DNA from: Fictibacillus norfolkensis
GTDB lineage: Bacteria > Bacillota > Bacilli > Bacillales > Fictibacillaceae
NCBI RefSeq assembly: GCF_014836645.1
Contig: NZ_JACSQM010000010.1
Coordinates: 27,507-91,506 of the forward strand
Length of the DNA stretch: 64,000 bases
Direction: 5' to 3'
Under the pieces are notes generated by a model, which saw only the letters and a program-made list of their open reading frames with translations, had not been told where the DNA came from and did not search any database. Shown piece after piece: positions 24,842 through 32,784 of the stretch. A program made the position numbers and the translations under genes. Positions within the stretch are counted from its first letter, which is position 1, and every line of letters begins with the position of its first letter.

Positions 24842-25345
24842 CTAAAGTTCACGTACGCACCAAACAATTTCTCCACTCTCGTTCCACGTACTATGGTGAC
24901 GTTCAAATCCCAGCTTTTCTAGCACGCGAAAGGATGCAGTATTCCAAGCGCCTACCGTTGACCAAAGCTTGTGACGACCGGTTGCAACTGCAGCATCTAA
25001 GACCACGGTTGCCGCCTCAGTCGCATAGCCATTACCGTGTACTCTTTGGAACAACTCGTAAGCAATCTCCGGCTCTTCAAGTGTAGAACGACCAATAATT
25101 AATCCGCAGTATCCGATATAATCCCCTTCATCTCGACGACGAATCGTGAGTAACGCGATCCCACTTTCCAATGCTCGATTGCGTAAAGTTGTGACATTCT
25201 CACGAGCAGTAACTAGAGTTGGCATACCTTTGCCCCGTTCGGCAACAAGCTCCCTATACCATGATGCATCTGATTCCTTCCACAGACTAAGGGACAGTCG
25301 ATCGGTTTCCATCTCAAACGTCATAGGTTTAAATTTAGCTGTCAT
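24842..25345 (-). CDS. GNAT acetyltransferase
   Basis: A 167-residue RimJ/RimL-like protein: METDRLSLSLWKESDASWY at the start, IAYELFQRVHGNGYATEAAT with the acetyl-CoA loop G-N-G-Y-A, and WNTASFRVLEKLGFERH near the end. Substrate unknown. Confidence 0.82.
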   Translation of the reverse strand: MTAKFKPMTFEMETDRLSLSLWKESDASWYRELVAERGKGMPTLVTARENVTTLRNRALESGIALLTIRRRDEGDYIGYCGLIIGRSTLEEPEIAYELFQRVHGNGYATEAATVVLDAAVATGRHKLWSTVGAWNTASFRVLEKLGFERHHSTWNESGEIVWCVREL

Positions 25346-25433
25346 ATTACGTGTAACCTCCTAGATTAAAAGTTATTAAATTAATGAACTTATTTACCTT
25401 GAATTCTGCTCGTTACATATCTGCCATCGTTAA

Positions 25434-25916
25434 TTAGTTAACTTCCACTACAAATGTGTAGGATACTTCACCATTAGACCATTTAGCTAATACCTCATAG
25501 ATGTATCGACCTTTACTTGATGGGGCGGATAAACGATTGTTGTCTAATATGACTTCTTTACCGCTACCATCTTCGTTCCACGGAAAAACAGATAGTTTCG
25601 GTTTGTCTTTTGTTTCGATTGCAATATCAGCGCCTGGTTTTACTTCTATAGCATCAAACCCCTCACCAATTTGGTAAGGTGATGCTGCATCCGTTGTTAC
25701 AGCTTCCGTTTCTAATCCTTTTTTTCTTTCCCATCTATAATTTCCTGATTTCATCTCATGTCTGAAACCTTCGATTTTAATGAATCCTGAAACCGTTGGT
25801 GGGAATTCATTTTCGCTCTCTTCTGTTGTTTGATCATTCCTTTCAAATGGAGTTGTACACCCCGTCATGCAAAATAAAAAAAGAAAGATTACGAAAAACA
25901 GTCGTTTTGTTTTCAA
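25434..25916 (-). CDS. Lipoprotein of unknown function
   Basis: The signal peptide MKTKRLFFVIFLFLFCMTGC ends in a lipobox (M-T-G-C), so the mature 140 residues would be anchored to the outer leaflet of the membrane at Cys20. The rest is acidic and beta-rich (GFIKIEGFRHEMKSGNYRW; GRYIYEVLAKWSNGEVSYTF). No family recognised. Confidence 0.75.
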   Translation of the reverse strand: MKTKRLFFVIFLFLFCMTGCTTPFERNDQTTEESENEFPPTVSGFIKIEGFRHEMKSGNYRWERKKGLETEAVTTDAASPYQIGEGFDAIEVKPGADIAIETKDKPKLSVFPWNEDGSGKEVILDNNRLSAPSSKGRYIYEVLAKWSNGEVSYTFVVEVN

Positions 25917-25963
25917 AACATAACTCCTATTATCAATGACATTTATTTAGCAGCAACTCATGC

Positions 25964-26230
25964 TCAATATTTATAAAATTGATCAATACCATAAATGGAT
26001 GTAAGTATGTAGATCATGGTTGGAACTTGTAAGATTAACTTTGAACTTACAAAAAATTTGTAAGTTAAATAAGTCACGGTAGCGGATAGAAAGGGACTAA
26101 AAGCAAAAACAGAAGTATACAGGAAAGCTCCATATTCCATTTGATCCACAAAATACATATTGCCAGAAATCCAAACAAAGAACATCCACCAACTGACTAG
26201 GGATAACATGATAAAAATTAAATATCTCAT
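25964..26230 (-). CDS. Small three-span membrane protein
   Basis: The 88 residues contain hydrophobic helices at about 2-20 (RYLIFIMLSLVSWWMFFVW), 36-58 and 66-84. No family recognised. It precedes the lipoprotein gene by 47 nt on the same strand and may be co-transcribed. Confidence 0.55.
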   Translation of the reverse strand: MRYLIFIMLSLVSWWMFFVWISGNMYFVDQMEYGAFLYTSVFAFSPFLSATVTYLTYKFFVSSKLILQVPTMIYILTSIYGIDQFYKY

Positions 26231-26430
26231 TGTATTTCACCATTCTCTTGTTCTATAGCTTGATTGTTTACATTAATACCAAATATTCAGTATCGTCGTT
26301 AAAGCTGTTTCGTTATAGTTGATTCTTTGCATAGTTCATCTGAAAACTCTCTTTGATGATATCTCATTTCGAAATCACTTCATTTCTCAAATGTCTATTC
26401 AGTAAACAATCTGTTGCGTTATTTAATTCA

Positions 26431-26467
26431 ATAAAAAAGAGCATTAATCCTTTAAAGATTAGTGCTC
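26431..26467 (-). terminator. Terminator of the HAD gene (repeat-family hairpin)
   Basis: GAGCATTAATC (26439-26449) pairs with GATTAGTGCTC (26457-26467); a T-run follows on the minus strand. It resembles four other terminators in the window. Confidence 0.7.
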
Positions 26468-26516
26468 CATATTGCGTATTATATTTATCTCCCAAAAAAG
26501 AACAATACTCTACTCT

Positions 26517-27202
26517 TCAATTTGAAAGTTGCACTGCCTTTTCATGGGTTTCTAAAATTAGCTTAAGCTCTGCCAGATCGCTTATCGTATAGTCGGCTGC
26601 CTTCGCTTCATTCCAGTGAGGGCTCGTTTTCCAGACGGCAACCATTCCTACGTTTCTAGCCGCTTCTACGTCATTTTTTGGGTGGTCGCAGACGAACATG
26701 CACTCTTCCATCTTAACGTTTAATCTTTCTGCCGCTCTCTGGAAAACTAGTGGATCAGGCTTTCTCAATCCTTCCATCTCTGATACAAGGATGGTGTCGA
26801 AATACTCTTTTATCTCTAGTGCTTGTATCGTGTCATACTGAAACACACCGTAACCGTTCGTGACCAAGCCGAGGCGATATCCTTTTTTCTTCAGCTCCTC
26901 CAGCATGCTAATAAGATTTGGAAACGGTGTGCAATGGTGCTTGAATTGCGTTAAATAATCATCGAGTAATTCTCCTGGAGGCATTCTTCTAACCGCCAGC
27001 TCCTCGGCTAGCTTTTGGTACACTTTGTCCTTCCACACATATCCGTTTTCTTCTAGCTCGATAAATCGTTTCGCATACAATTTTTTAGGTATATGGGACA
27101 GGACGGATGAAAGCCGAGTATGTTGTCCTCTACGAACTTCTTAACCGAAGTGTCGCGATCCAATAGGGTTCCGTCCAAATCAAACAGTACAGCTTTTATC
27201 AA
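26517..27202 (-). pseudogene. HAD-family phosphatase with a frameshift
   Basis: From TTG 27202 (behind AGGAGAG) the frame reads IKAVLFDLDGTLLDRDTSV then KKFVED, which contains the HAD nucleophile motif DxDGT, and then loses sense. From about codon 27 the continuation is in another frame: HTRLSSVLSHIPKKLYAKRF, then YRLGLVTNGYGVFQYD (motif II), RKPDPLVFQRAAERL (motif III Lys) and CMFVCDHPKNDVEAARN (motif IV). Restoring one C in GAGGACAAC near 27125 joins both parts into one ~228-residue HAD hydrolase. The internal start at 27080 would make a protein without its nucleophile Asp, so the gene is probably inactive unless this is a sequencing error. Confidence 0.75.
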
Positions 27203-27300
27203 ACTAACTCTCTCCTATCCTTGCATTCTGTATATGAAGGTATGTACCCGTAATCATAATTTTGCACGCACTAAAAAGCATAGTTTAAAAATTAATTGAA

Positions 27301-27822
27301 CTAATCCCTAGACAAAACTCCTATATTGTTAAGCGTGTGATCGAGCTCATACTTCTGACGTAGGTGATGACGAAAATGCATACCAATAAGAGATAACCAC
27401 TCTTGTGCATTCAGCCACCCAAAGCCACCATGCTTCATTTTGCAGTTTGGGTTTATCTCTTCTACTTTTAATTCCAAGTCTTTCATTCTATTCATTAATT
27501 GATCTAGCTCAAGCACAATCTCTTCTTTACTTTTGGTGTTGTCAGGTGGAGCATCTAGTTCTTCCGGCAATTTAATTTTAATAGGAGGGAACCCACCAAT
27601 GTTAAATAGATACTCTCCGAATTCGGTTTTTCCCTGATGTTGCTCTTCAACTGCTTTCTCACAATCGTCAACACTATCCAAATACTCATGAGCAACAACA
27701 ATCAAATGGTCATACATTTGACCTATCGACCAAACCCCTTGTTCAGGAATATAACTGAGCTGTTCGTTTGAATAGTTTTGTAAAAAGCTTTTATAAGTTT
27801 CAATTAACTTCAGATCACTCAT
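27301..27822 (-). CDS. DinB-superfamily protein
   Basis: The 173-residue protein has the DinB_2 layout with QLSYIPEQGVWSIGQMYDHL (first His), LNAQEWLSLIGMHFRHHLRQ (second and third His). These would coordinate a divalent metal in a four-helix bundle. It is distinct from the DinB protein at 2.2 kb. A site (GGAGG) precedes the ATG. Confidence 0.8.
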   Translation of the reverse strand: MSDLKLIETYKSFLQNYSNEQLSYIPEQGVWSIGQMYDHLIVVAHEYLDSVDDCEKAVEEQHQGKTEFGEYLFNIGGFPPIKIKLPEELDAPPDNTKSKEEIVLELDQLMNRMKDLELKVEEINPNCKMKHGGFGWLNAQEWLSLIGMHFRHHLRQKYELDHTLNNIGVLSRD

Positions 27823-27868
27823 CGTAAGAACCTCCGTTTCAATACAACTAGTCTTATTCTTAACTTCA

Positions 27869-27904
27869 ATAAAAAGAGCACTTCTCCTTCTTGAAGAAAT
27901 GCTC
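27869..27904 (-). terminator. Terminator of the GNAT gene (repeat-family hairpin)
   Basis: GAGCACTTCTCC... (27876) folds with ...GAAGAAATGCTC (27904), T-run on the minus strand. Its 25-nt core is nearly identical to the hairpin at 58828-58852. Confidence 0.7.
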
Positions 27905-27945
27905 CACTTGTTTGCCTGTTAGTCTTTTCGCTTGCTATTGTTTTT

Positions 27946-28815
27946 TTATCCGAAAACTTGTGCAGCGATTGCATATAATTTTTGGTTCCTGTTTGGCATT
28001 GCGCTTGAATTCTTCATCATTATTGGAGGCTCATTAACTTTATTATAACCACATGTATGTAAGAAAGTCATGAAATCATGATGACCTGATGGCACATCAA
28101 TCCTAAGATTTCCATGATGGTTGGTAGCTAATTCTTTCATGATAGAAGTGGCTGTATTAAAGTCCGGCGCTACAATCGGTCCTACTATTAGGTTTATAGG
28201 GCCTTGTACAGATAGACCAAAACCAATAATCTGGCTGTTCTGATCTTTTACAACGATACATTGTTTCGATTGTTCAATTCGATTGTACAAAAATTTGCTT
28301 CTCTGATCACCAAAGGCAGCTGAGTCTAATTTAATCAATTGGTGAAAATCCTCTACTTTGTAGGTGTCTAATGTAAATTTATTATTATCTTTAAGCGAAT
28401 CGCAGATAAAATTTTCACACAAAAACTTATGTACAACATCAACCGTTCTAAAGCCTAAGCTTTCATATAACGGTTTCCCTTCATCCGTTGAGATTAGCAT
28501 GATGGATGTCTCTTTAGAGACGCTAGCCATACATTGCTGAGTCACTTCTTTTCCTAATCCGAGCCCTCTGAAATCTGAATGTACGATGACCATACCGATT
28601 GAGGCTAGATTTGTATCGTAGGGAATGATTGCAGCACTTGAAACGATTTTACCTTCAGGGTTTTTATGTCCATAAATTTTTCCTGATGACAGAATCATTT
28701 TTATTTCGTAATCATCATAGTCCCATCCAACAGATGAAGAAAGTTCTATTAATTTTGATACGTCATTATTATTAAATTGCTCTACGTTCAATACAACTCG
28801 ATCTTCCGTATACAT
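27946..28815 (-). CDS. Tandem GNAT acetyltransferase
   Basis: The 289-residue protein has an N-terminal GNAT domain with IGMVIVHSDFRGLGLGKEVT (acetyl-CoA loop R-G-L-G-L-G) and STDEGKPLYESLGFRTVD. It is followed by a C-terminal Acetyltransf_18-like domain (from about residue 150: YKVEDFHQLIKLDSAAFGDQ; later GPIVAPDFNTATSIMKEL). This is the YitH-like architecture. Substrate unknown. Confidence 0.8.
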   Translation of the reverse strand: MYTEDRVVLNVEQFNNNDVSKLIELSSSVGWDYDDYEIKMILSSGKIYGHKNPEGKIVSSAAIIPYDTNLASIGMVIVHSDFRGLGLGKEVTQQCMASVSKETSIMLISTDEGKPLYESLGFRTVDVVHKFLCENFICDSLKDNNKFTLDTYKVEDFHQLIKLDSAAFGDQRSKFLYNRIEQSKQCIVVKDQNSQIIGFGLSVQGPINLIVGPIVAPDFNTATSIMKELATNHHGNLRIDVPSGHHDFMTFLHTCGYNKVNEPPIMMKNSSAMPNRNQKLYAIAAQVFG

Positions 28816-28897
28816 GGAGTAGCCCCCTAATGTAGTTGTACCCTTATTATAGATGATAATCGTTTGGGATCGACAAGGATTATAATTCGTACATAAC

Positions 28898-28934
28898 GAA
28901 AAAACCGAACTTGCTGTAAGTCACAACAAGCTCG
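28898..28934 (-). terminator. Rho-independent terminator
   Basis: CGAACTTGCTGT (28906-28917) pairs with ACAACAAGCTCG (28923-28934); T-run on the minus strand. Ends the 28942-29304 gene. Confidence 0.7.
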
Positions 28935-28941
28935 ATTCTTT

Positions 28942-29304
28942 CTATTCGCTATCTAACTGATATTCCATCTTTACATCACGGTAAGATGATAACGTGTATT
29001 GCGTTTGGTAGATAAACTTGTCTGTATTCGTACTGTGCGTGAGAGGATGATAACTTAACGTCCATCCGTATAGATGCGACGTTTCAGATAGCGGCTCACT
29101 ACGAAGTGCATCCAGTTCTTTCTGTTCATTCACTTCAAATACCGCAAACCCACCAAGTGGCTTAGTCGCAAAATGCTCATGGTAGATGATCTTACCGAAC
29201 TCTTGATTACTTATCCAATTGTTTAATGATCGATTCGCCTCAATCGCTCTTGCCTCTGCTGGTGCAAAGCCATATACAAGATAACACCTTGACTTAAAAC
29301 TCAT
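28942..29304 (-). CDS. Small alpha/beta protein divergent from an AraC regulator
   Basis: ATG 29304 follows GGAGGGATTCAC; the frame is open 17 codons further up without a site. The 120-residue product (SFKSRCYLVYGFAPAEARAI; HFATKPLGGFAVFEVNEQKE; LYGWTLSYHPLTHSTNTDKF) has a beta-alpha-beta pattern like dimeric alpha/beta-barrel or YCII-type proteins. I do not recognise it with certainty. It is transcribed away from the AraC-type regulator at 29.4 kb and is probably its target. Confidence 0.65.
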   Translation of the reverse strand: MSFKSRCYLVYGFAPAEARAIEANRSLNNWISNQEFGKIIYHEHFATKPLGGFAVFEVNEQKELDALRSEPLSETSHLYGWTLSYHPLTHSTNTDKFIYQTQYTLSSYRDVKMEYQLDSE

Positions 29305-29410
29305 GTGAATCCCTCCTCTATCCTTCATTATGGATAAGTGAAGAATCGAATTCATTGCATATCGTGCTCAATCTCACCGCAACTTTTGATAGTATAGAAG
29401 ATGGAAGGAT

Positions 29411-30217
29411 GTGGAGTCGTTGGGATTTCATCTTAAGCTCGATCATATCAAGATTCTATACATCGAAGGCTCGAATTGGGGAGACCAACCTCATTACCAT
29501 GAAGATGTTTATCAAATCTCTGTGCCGCTTACAGGAGAGATGTTTACAGACCTGAACCAAACAACATTAGCACTGAAAGAAGGAGAGGCAATCGTCACGA
29601 ATCCTCTATCCCTTCACGCTCATCAGTTTGATAATGTTCCATCTTCTATGTTTTTGATCGGATTAGACCGTCAATCACTAAACGCTTGGAACAATGTAAA
29701 TTTAACAGAAGAGATCACTTTTATAGAGAAGCAAACAATCTCTCCAAATGTTATCAAAAAACAAGTGAAACAGTGGTTTGATCGATATCTCTTTCAAAGT
29801 CATGAAGATACTTGTAAGAAAGATATAGAGAACGAGGCATTTCATTTTTTTACGTCCATTTTTAGAGGAAGTCATTCAACAGCTATGAAACACCAGAGCA
29901 AGGGCCATTACATGACTCATGTACTCGACTATATTCATACAAACTATCATGAAACCATTTCTGTAGATACGCTCGCAATGATCGCGAACCAAAGTAAATA
30001 TCACTTTATGCGAAGCTTTAAAAACTATACGCATCTCTCTCCTCATCAATATCTTATACGAACGAGGATCGAGCGAAGTAAAGAATTACTCACAACAACT
30101 ACTCGATCACTTTTAGATATCAGCTATGAAGTTGGATTTAACAATCCTAGTCAGTTTCACCGAAATTTTGTGAATGTTATAGGCTGCACGCCGTTACAGT
30201 ATAGGATGAATCATTAG
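29411..30217 (+). CDS. AraC-family transcriptional regulator
   Basis: The 268-residue protein has an N-terminal cupin-like ligand domain (NWGDQPHYHEDVYQISVPLT and LSLHAHQFDNVPSSMFLIGL). A C-terminal double HTH follows: HETISVDTLAMIANQSKYHF, the second helix pair around RTRIERSKELLTTTTRSLLD, and the signature YEVGFNNPSQFHRNFVNVIG then CTPLQYR. GTG 29411 and TTG 29420 are both possible starts. It likely controls the divergent gene ending at 28942. Confidence 0.85.
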   Translation: MESLGFHLKLDHIKILYIEGSNWGDQPHYHEDVYQISVPLTGEMFTDLNQTTLALKEGEAIVTNPLSLHAHQFDNVPSSMFLIGLDRQSLNAWNNVNLTEEITFIEKQTISPNVIKKQVKQWFDRYLFQSHEDTCKKDIENEAFHFFTSIFRGSHSTAMKHQSKGHYMTHVLDYIHTNYHETISVDTLAMIANQSKYHFMRSFKNYTHLSPHQYLIRTRIERSKELLTTTTRSLLDISYEVGFNNPSQFHRNFVNVIGCTPLQYRMNH

Positions 30218-30323
30218 GCAACTCTTTATTTTCCAGTTAAAACTTTCTCGCTTGATTGACTATAATTGATTAATTCACTATTTAAATTTCCACTCATTAA
30301 GCTCAATAAGGAGATGTATTAGA

Positions 30324-30539
30324 ATGGAGATTATATTGGACAACTTAGTCGAAGCCAAACGTCAACTAGACTCAACGATTCACAAACTAAAAGAAACCGT
30401 TAAAACACTAGAAGGGAAAGAAAATCCAAATCGGTATAAATCTCAGATCACCTTAGCGCAAAGACGTATAGAAGCGTTCGAACTGTCTGTGTTTCTCATT
30501 GAAAGAGAAATTCGTGATCATAGCAAAAATAGCAAATAA
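30324..30539 (+). CDS. Small coiled-coil protein
   Basis: AAGGAG precedes ATG 30324. The 71 residues are almost wholly helical and charged (EAKRQLDSTIHKLKETVKTL; RRIEAFELSVFLIEREI), fitting a short two-helix coiled coil. No family recognised. A terminator follows directly. Confidence 0.6.
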   Translation: MEIILDNLVEAKRQLDSTIHKLKETVKTLEGKENPNRYKSQITLAQRRIEAFELSVFLIEREIRDHSKNSK

Positions 30540-30551
30540 TCTTCTGCAACA

Positions 30552-30586
30552 AAAAAAGGACCTTAGTGAAAAGGTCCTTTTTTGTT
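30552..30586 (+). terminator. Rho-independent terminator
   Basis: AAAAGGACCTT (30554-30564) pairs with AAGGTCCTTTT (30571-30581), followed by T's. Confidence 0.8.
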
Positions 30587-30626
30587 TCTTCAGTGTTTGT
30601 TCGTTGTCTTTTTAAAATCTTCGCTA

Positions 30627-30944
30627 CTACTGAGCAGTTCCATTGTCTAATCGATTGCGTAATGCACAGTTTGGAGCTTCTGAAACCATTCGAACACTTT
30701 CTACCCTGTTTCTACAGAGCTTTCTCCAAGCGCTGTCGTTTCGGTATTTAGCCCAATTGCATCTGCTGCACATTTCTCTTCTTAACTGACCTTCAGTCTG
30801 ACGAAGTTTCACTTTTTTGTGACAGCCACATTCATGGTGGTGACGTTCAACGCGGTGGTGACATCCACATTCACGATGTTGACGTTCCACAGGCTTGTTA
30901 CACCCACAAGAATGATGACCTGAATTATTTCCAATCCAACCCAT
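30627..30944 (-). CDS. Cys/His-repeat protein, probable spore-surface component
   Basis: AAGGGGGG precedes ATG 30944. The N-terminus is GHHSCGCNKPVERQ, and residues ~13-51 hold three 13-residue repeats beginning CGC (CGCNKPVERQHRE; CGCHHRVERHHHE; CGCHKKVKLRQTE). The remaining half is Arg-rich with four more Cys (MCSRCNWAKYRNDSAWRKLC; SEAPNCALRNR). No signal peptide or membrane segment. Repeated CGC plus His suggests metal binding or disulfide cross-linking as in spore coat or exosporium proteins. The promoter carries a mother-cell-type -10 and the 13-bp box shared with the 870-1292 gene. The family is unknown to me. Confidence 0.55.
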   Translation of the reverse strand: MGWIGNNSGHHSCGCNKPVERQHRECGCHHRVERHHHECGCHKKVKLRQTEGQLRREMCSRCNWAKYRNDSAWRKLCRNRVESVRMVSEAPNCALRNRLDNGTAQ

Positions 30945-30966
30945 AACTAATCCCCCCTTAGTTCCC

Positions 30967-30982
30967 GAAGGTATACCTTCGA
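30967..30982. promoter_or_regulatory. Perfect 16-bp palindrome in the leader of the Cys/His-repeat gene
   Basis: CGAAGGTATACCTTCG is self-complementary and lies between the -10 element and the ribosome binding site, where a repressor would block expression or an RNA hairpin would form. Confidence 0.45.
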
Positions 30983-30988
30983 TTATGA

Positions 30989-31022
30989 TATTCTATGAAA
31001 TTCAACTGAAAGTGCTTGTACA
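30989..31022 (-). promoter_or_regulatory. Sporulation-type promoter with conserved upstream box
   Basis: On the minus strand TGTACAAGCACTT (31022-31010), a 12-nt spacer and CATAGAATA (30997-30989), matching CATANNNTA, precede the Cys/His-repeat gene. Box and spacing are identical to those at 814-847. Confidence 0.5.
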
Positions 31023-31060
31023 CCTATCACAGTTCCTTTTCGATCATGCTATATAAATGC

Positions 31061-31095
31061 AAAAAAAGGCGTTAATCCACTTCGGATTAACGCCC
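31061..31095 (-). terminator. Terminator of the GrpB remnant (repeat-family hairpin)
   Basis: GGCGTTAATCC (31068-31078) pairs perfectly with GGATTAACGCC (31084-31094); seven T's follow on the minus strand. Confidence 0.8.
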
Positions 31096-31106
31096 CTATA
31101 TAACGG

Positions 31107-31630
31107 TTAGGATAAATAGTTGTTTAATACCTTATTAATAAATTCTGTTTTCCCTTCTGTATATCTTTCACGGTCATTATTATATTCTTGTGCTAAATGA
31201 CTTTTTAAAGTAGCGTATTCATTCACAAGGTGTGAGTTAATTCTTAACTTATCTCTGAATGTAAGTAATTGATCCCATCGTTCTTCTCCTTCTAACATTA
31301 GATGTAAATGTGCTACTCGTTTGTCGTGTTCCACTTTCACAAAGAATCTTCGCCAAGGCTGCTTGTCTAATTCTGGAGGTACATAATGCCAATCGTGTGC
31401 GTTTAGCTTTTCCGCAATACTATTGATAAACTCCAATGAAGAAATCGTAGCCATTACATCGATAATTGGTTTTGCGGGCAAGTTAGGTATAGAAGTACTT
31501 CCAATATGTTCTACCTGGATAACACCAAATGCTGAAAGTAGATTGCTTTTTCCTTCCAGTTAGAATCTGGTTTTTTTACCTCAATTTTTTCATAAGCCCA
31601 CACTGGAATGTTTTCATTATCGTTACCCAT
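31107..31630 (-). pseudogene. GrpB-family nucleotidyltransferase-like gene, disrupted
   Basis: ATG 31630 starts MGNDNENIPVWAYEKIEVKK PDSNWKEKA in one frame, which ends at TAG 31511. The core resumes in another frame: LLSAFGVIQVEHIGSTSI, PNLPAKPIIDVMA, then WHYVPPELDKQPWRRFFVKV and AHLHLMLEG. EHIGSTS..PAKPIIDV is the GrpB nucleotidyltransferase-fold signature. Some 8-10 residues between WKEKA and LLSAFG are missing and the frame changes there, so a short deletion has broken the gene. The start at 31481 would yield a protein without the active-site half. Confidence 0.75.
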
Positions 31631-31690
31631 ATTCAAACCACCTCTTATTTTCTTTAACCATATTGCTTGTATGTTTAATAAGTTCCATAT

Positions 31691-31721
31691 AAAAAAGCGT
31701 TAATCCTTCTCGAATTAACGC
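31691..31721 (-). terminator. Terminator of the SDR gene (repeat-family hairpin)
   Basis: GCGTTAATCC (31697-31706) pairs with GAATTAACGC (31712-31721), T-run on the minus strand. Stem sequence is almost the same as at 31068-31094. Confidence 0.7.
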
Positions 31722-31787
31722 ACATGTATCTATGCAGTTTGCTTAATTATGCTCAGTTCACCTTCAGTAAGAAAAGCTCACTTTCTT

Positions 31788-32705
31788 TTACTTATACCCC
31801 TCAACATTAGCTGGCTTTCCTGCCTCGATGACTTCAACCAAATATCGGAAACAATCTGGCTGTGAGCCATCGATATCAACGAAGTCATATTTTTTAGCGA
31901 GTTCTCCACTTGAAAAAGATTGTCCGTTTAGTTCATGCCGGTTCTCATCCATCGCTAATGCCGCTACGGCTCTTCCAACAAAACGCGGTGTTTCAGATAT
32001 TGCAAAATGCGGATCTTTCTCAATCCCGTCCCGCCAACTTTCTTCTGTTACACCAAACACTTCAAGCATAATCTCTGAGCGCATCCAGCCTGGTGATAGG
32101 GAAACAGCTGTACATTTATAAGGTGAAAGTTCATGCGACAATGCTTTGGCCATCCGGTTAACAGACGTTTTGGCTAAATCGTAAAACATCGACACTCTGT
32201 AATTGTTATCATTATATTCTTTGGTCCCATCGGTCATTTCAATCACTAGTCCGCCTTCGTTTTTAATTAACAATGGAAGCGCGTAGTGACTTGTTATGAG
32301 GTGTGTATCAACAGCGAGACGAAGCATGCGTAGCCCTTTTTCAAGTGAATGTTCCCACACAGGAGTACTCCATTCAATGAAATTCTCCCCTCCCCAAATA
32401 TCGTTCACTAGAATATCTAATCTACCTTGTTCCTTTTCAATGCGTTTCACTAAGGCTTGTACTTGTTCTGCCACAAGATGATCAACTTGAACAGGGATCC
32501 CAATACCACCTAGTTCGTTTACCAATTCTGCCGTTTCCTCAATGGTTTCTGGTCGGTTGTATTCTGAAGCTTCCTTGCGTGTTGTTCTACCTGTAATATA
32601 AACGGTTGCTCCTGCCGCTCCCAACTCCATTGCAATTCCGCGTCCAGCGCCACGTGTCCCTCCAGCTACAAGTGCAACTTTTCCATCTAACGGTTTCATT
32701 TGCAT
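31788..32705 (-). CDS. Short-chain dehydrogenase/reductase
   Basis: The 305-residue SDR protein has VALVAGGTRGAGRGIAMELG (NAD(P)-binding TGxxxGxG variant), ILVNDIWGGENF (NNAG-type position), and FYDLAKTSVNRMAKAL with the catalytic Y-x3-K. Arg after the Gly motif (TGRTTRK) suggests NADP preference. Substrate unknown. It is divergent from a YafY-type regulator 79 bp away, a common pairing in which the regulator controls the SDR. Confidence 0.85.
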   Translation of the reverse strand: MQMKPLDGKVALVAGGTRGAGRGIAMELGAAGATVYITGRTTRKEASEYNRPETIEETAELVNELGGIGIPVQVDHLVAEQVQALVKRIEKEQGRLDILVNDIWGGENFIEWSTPVWEHSLEKGLRMLRLAVDTHLITSHYALPLLIKNEGGLVIEMTDGTKEYNDNNYRVSMFYDLAKTSVNRMAKALSHELSPYKCTAVSLSPGWMRSEIMLEVFGVTEESWRDGIEKDPHFAISETPRFVGRAVAALAMDENRHELNGQSFSSGELAKKYDFVDIDGSQPDCFRYLVEVIEAGKPANVEGYK

Positions 32706-32784
32706 CCACTCCTTAATTGATATATCTTTAGCTTAACCTTTAAAGTTGACACCTTATGTCATATATAAAAATAGGAGTGGATAT

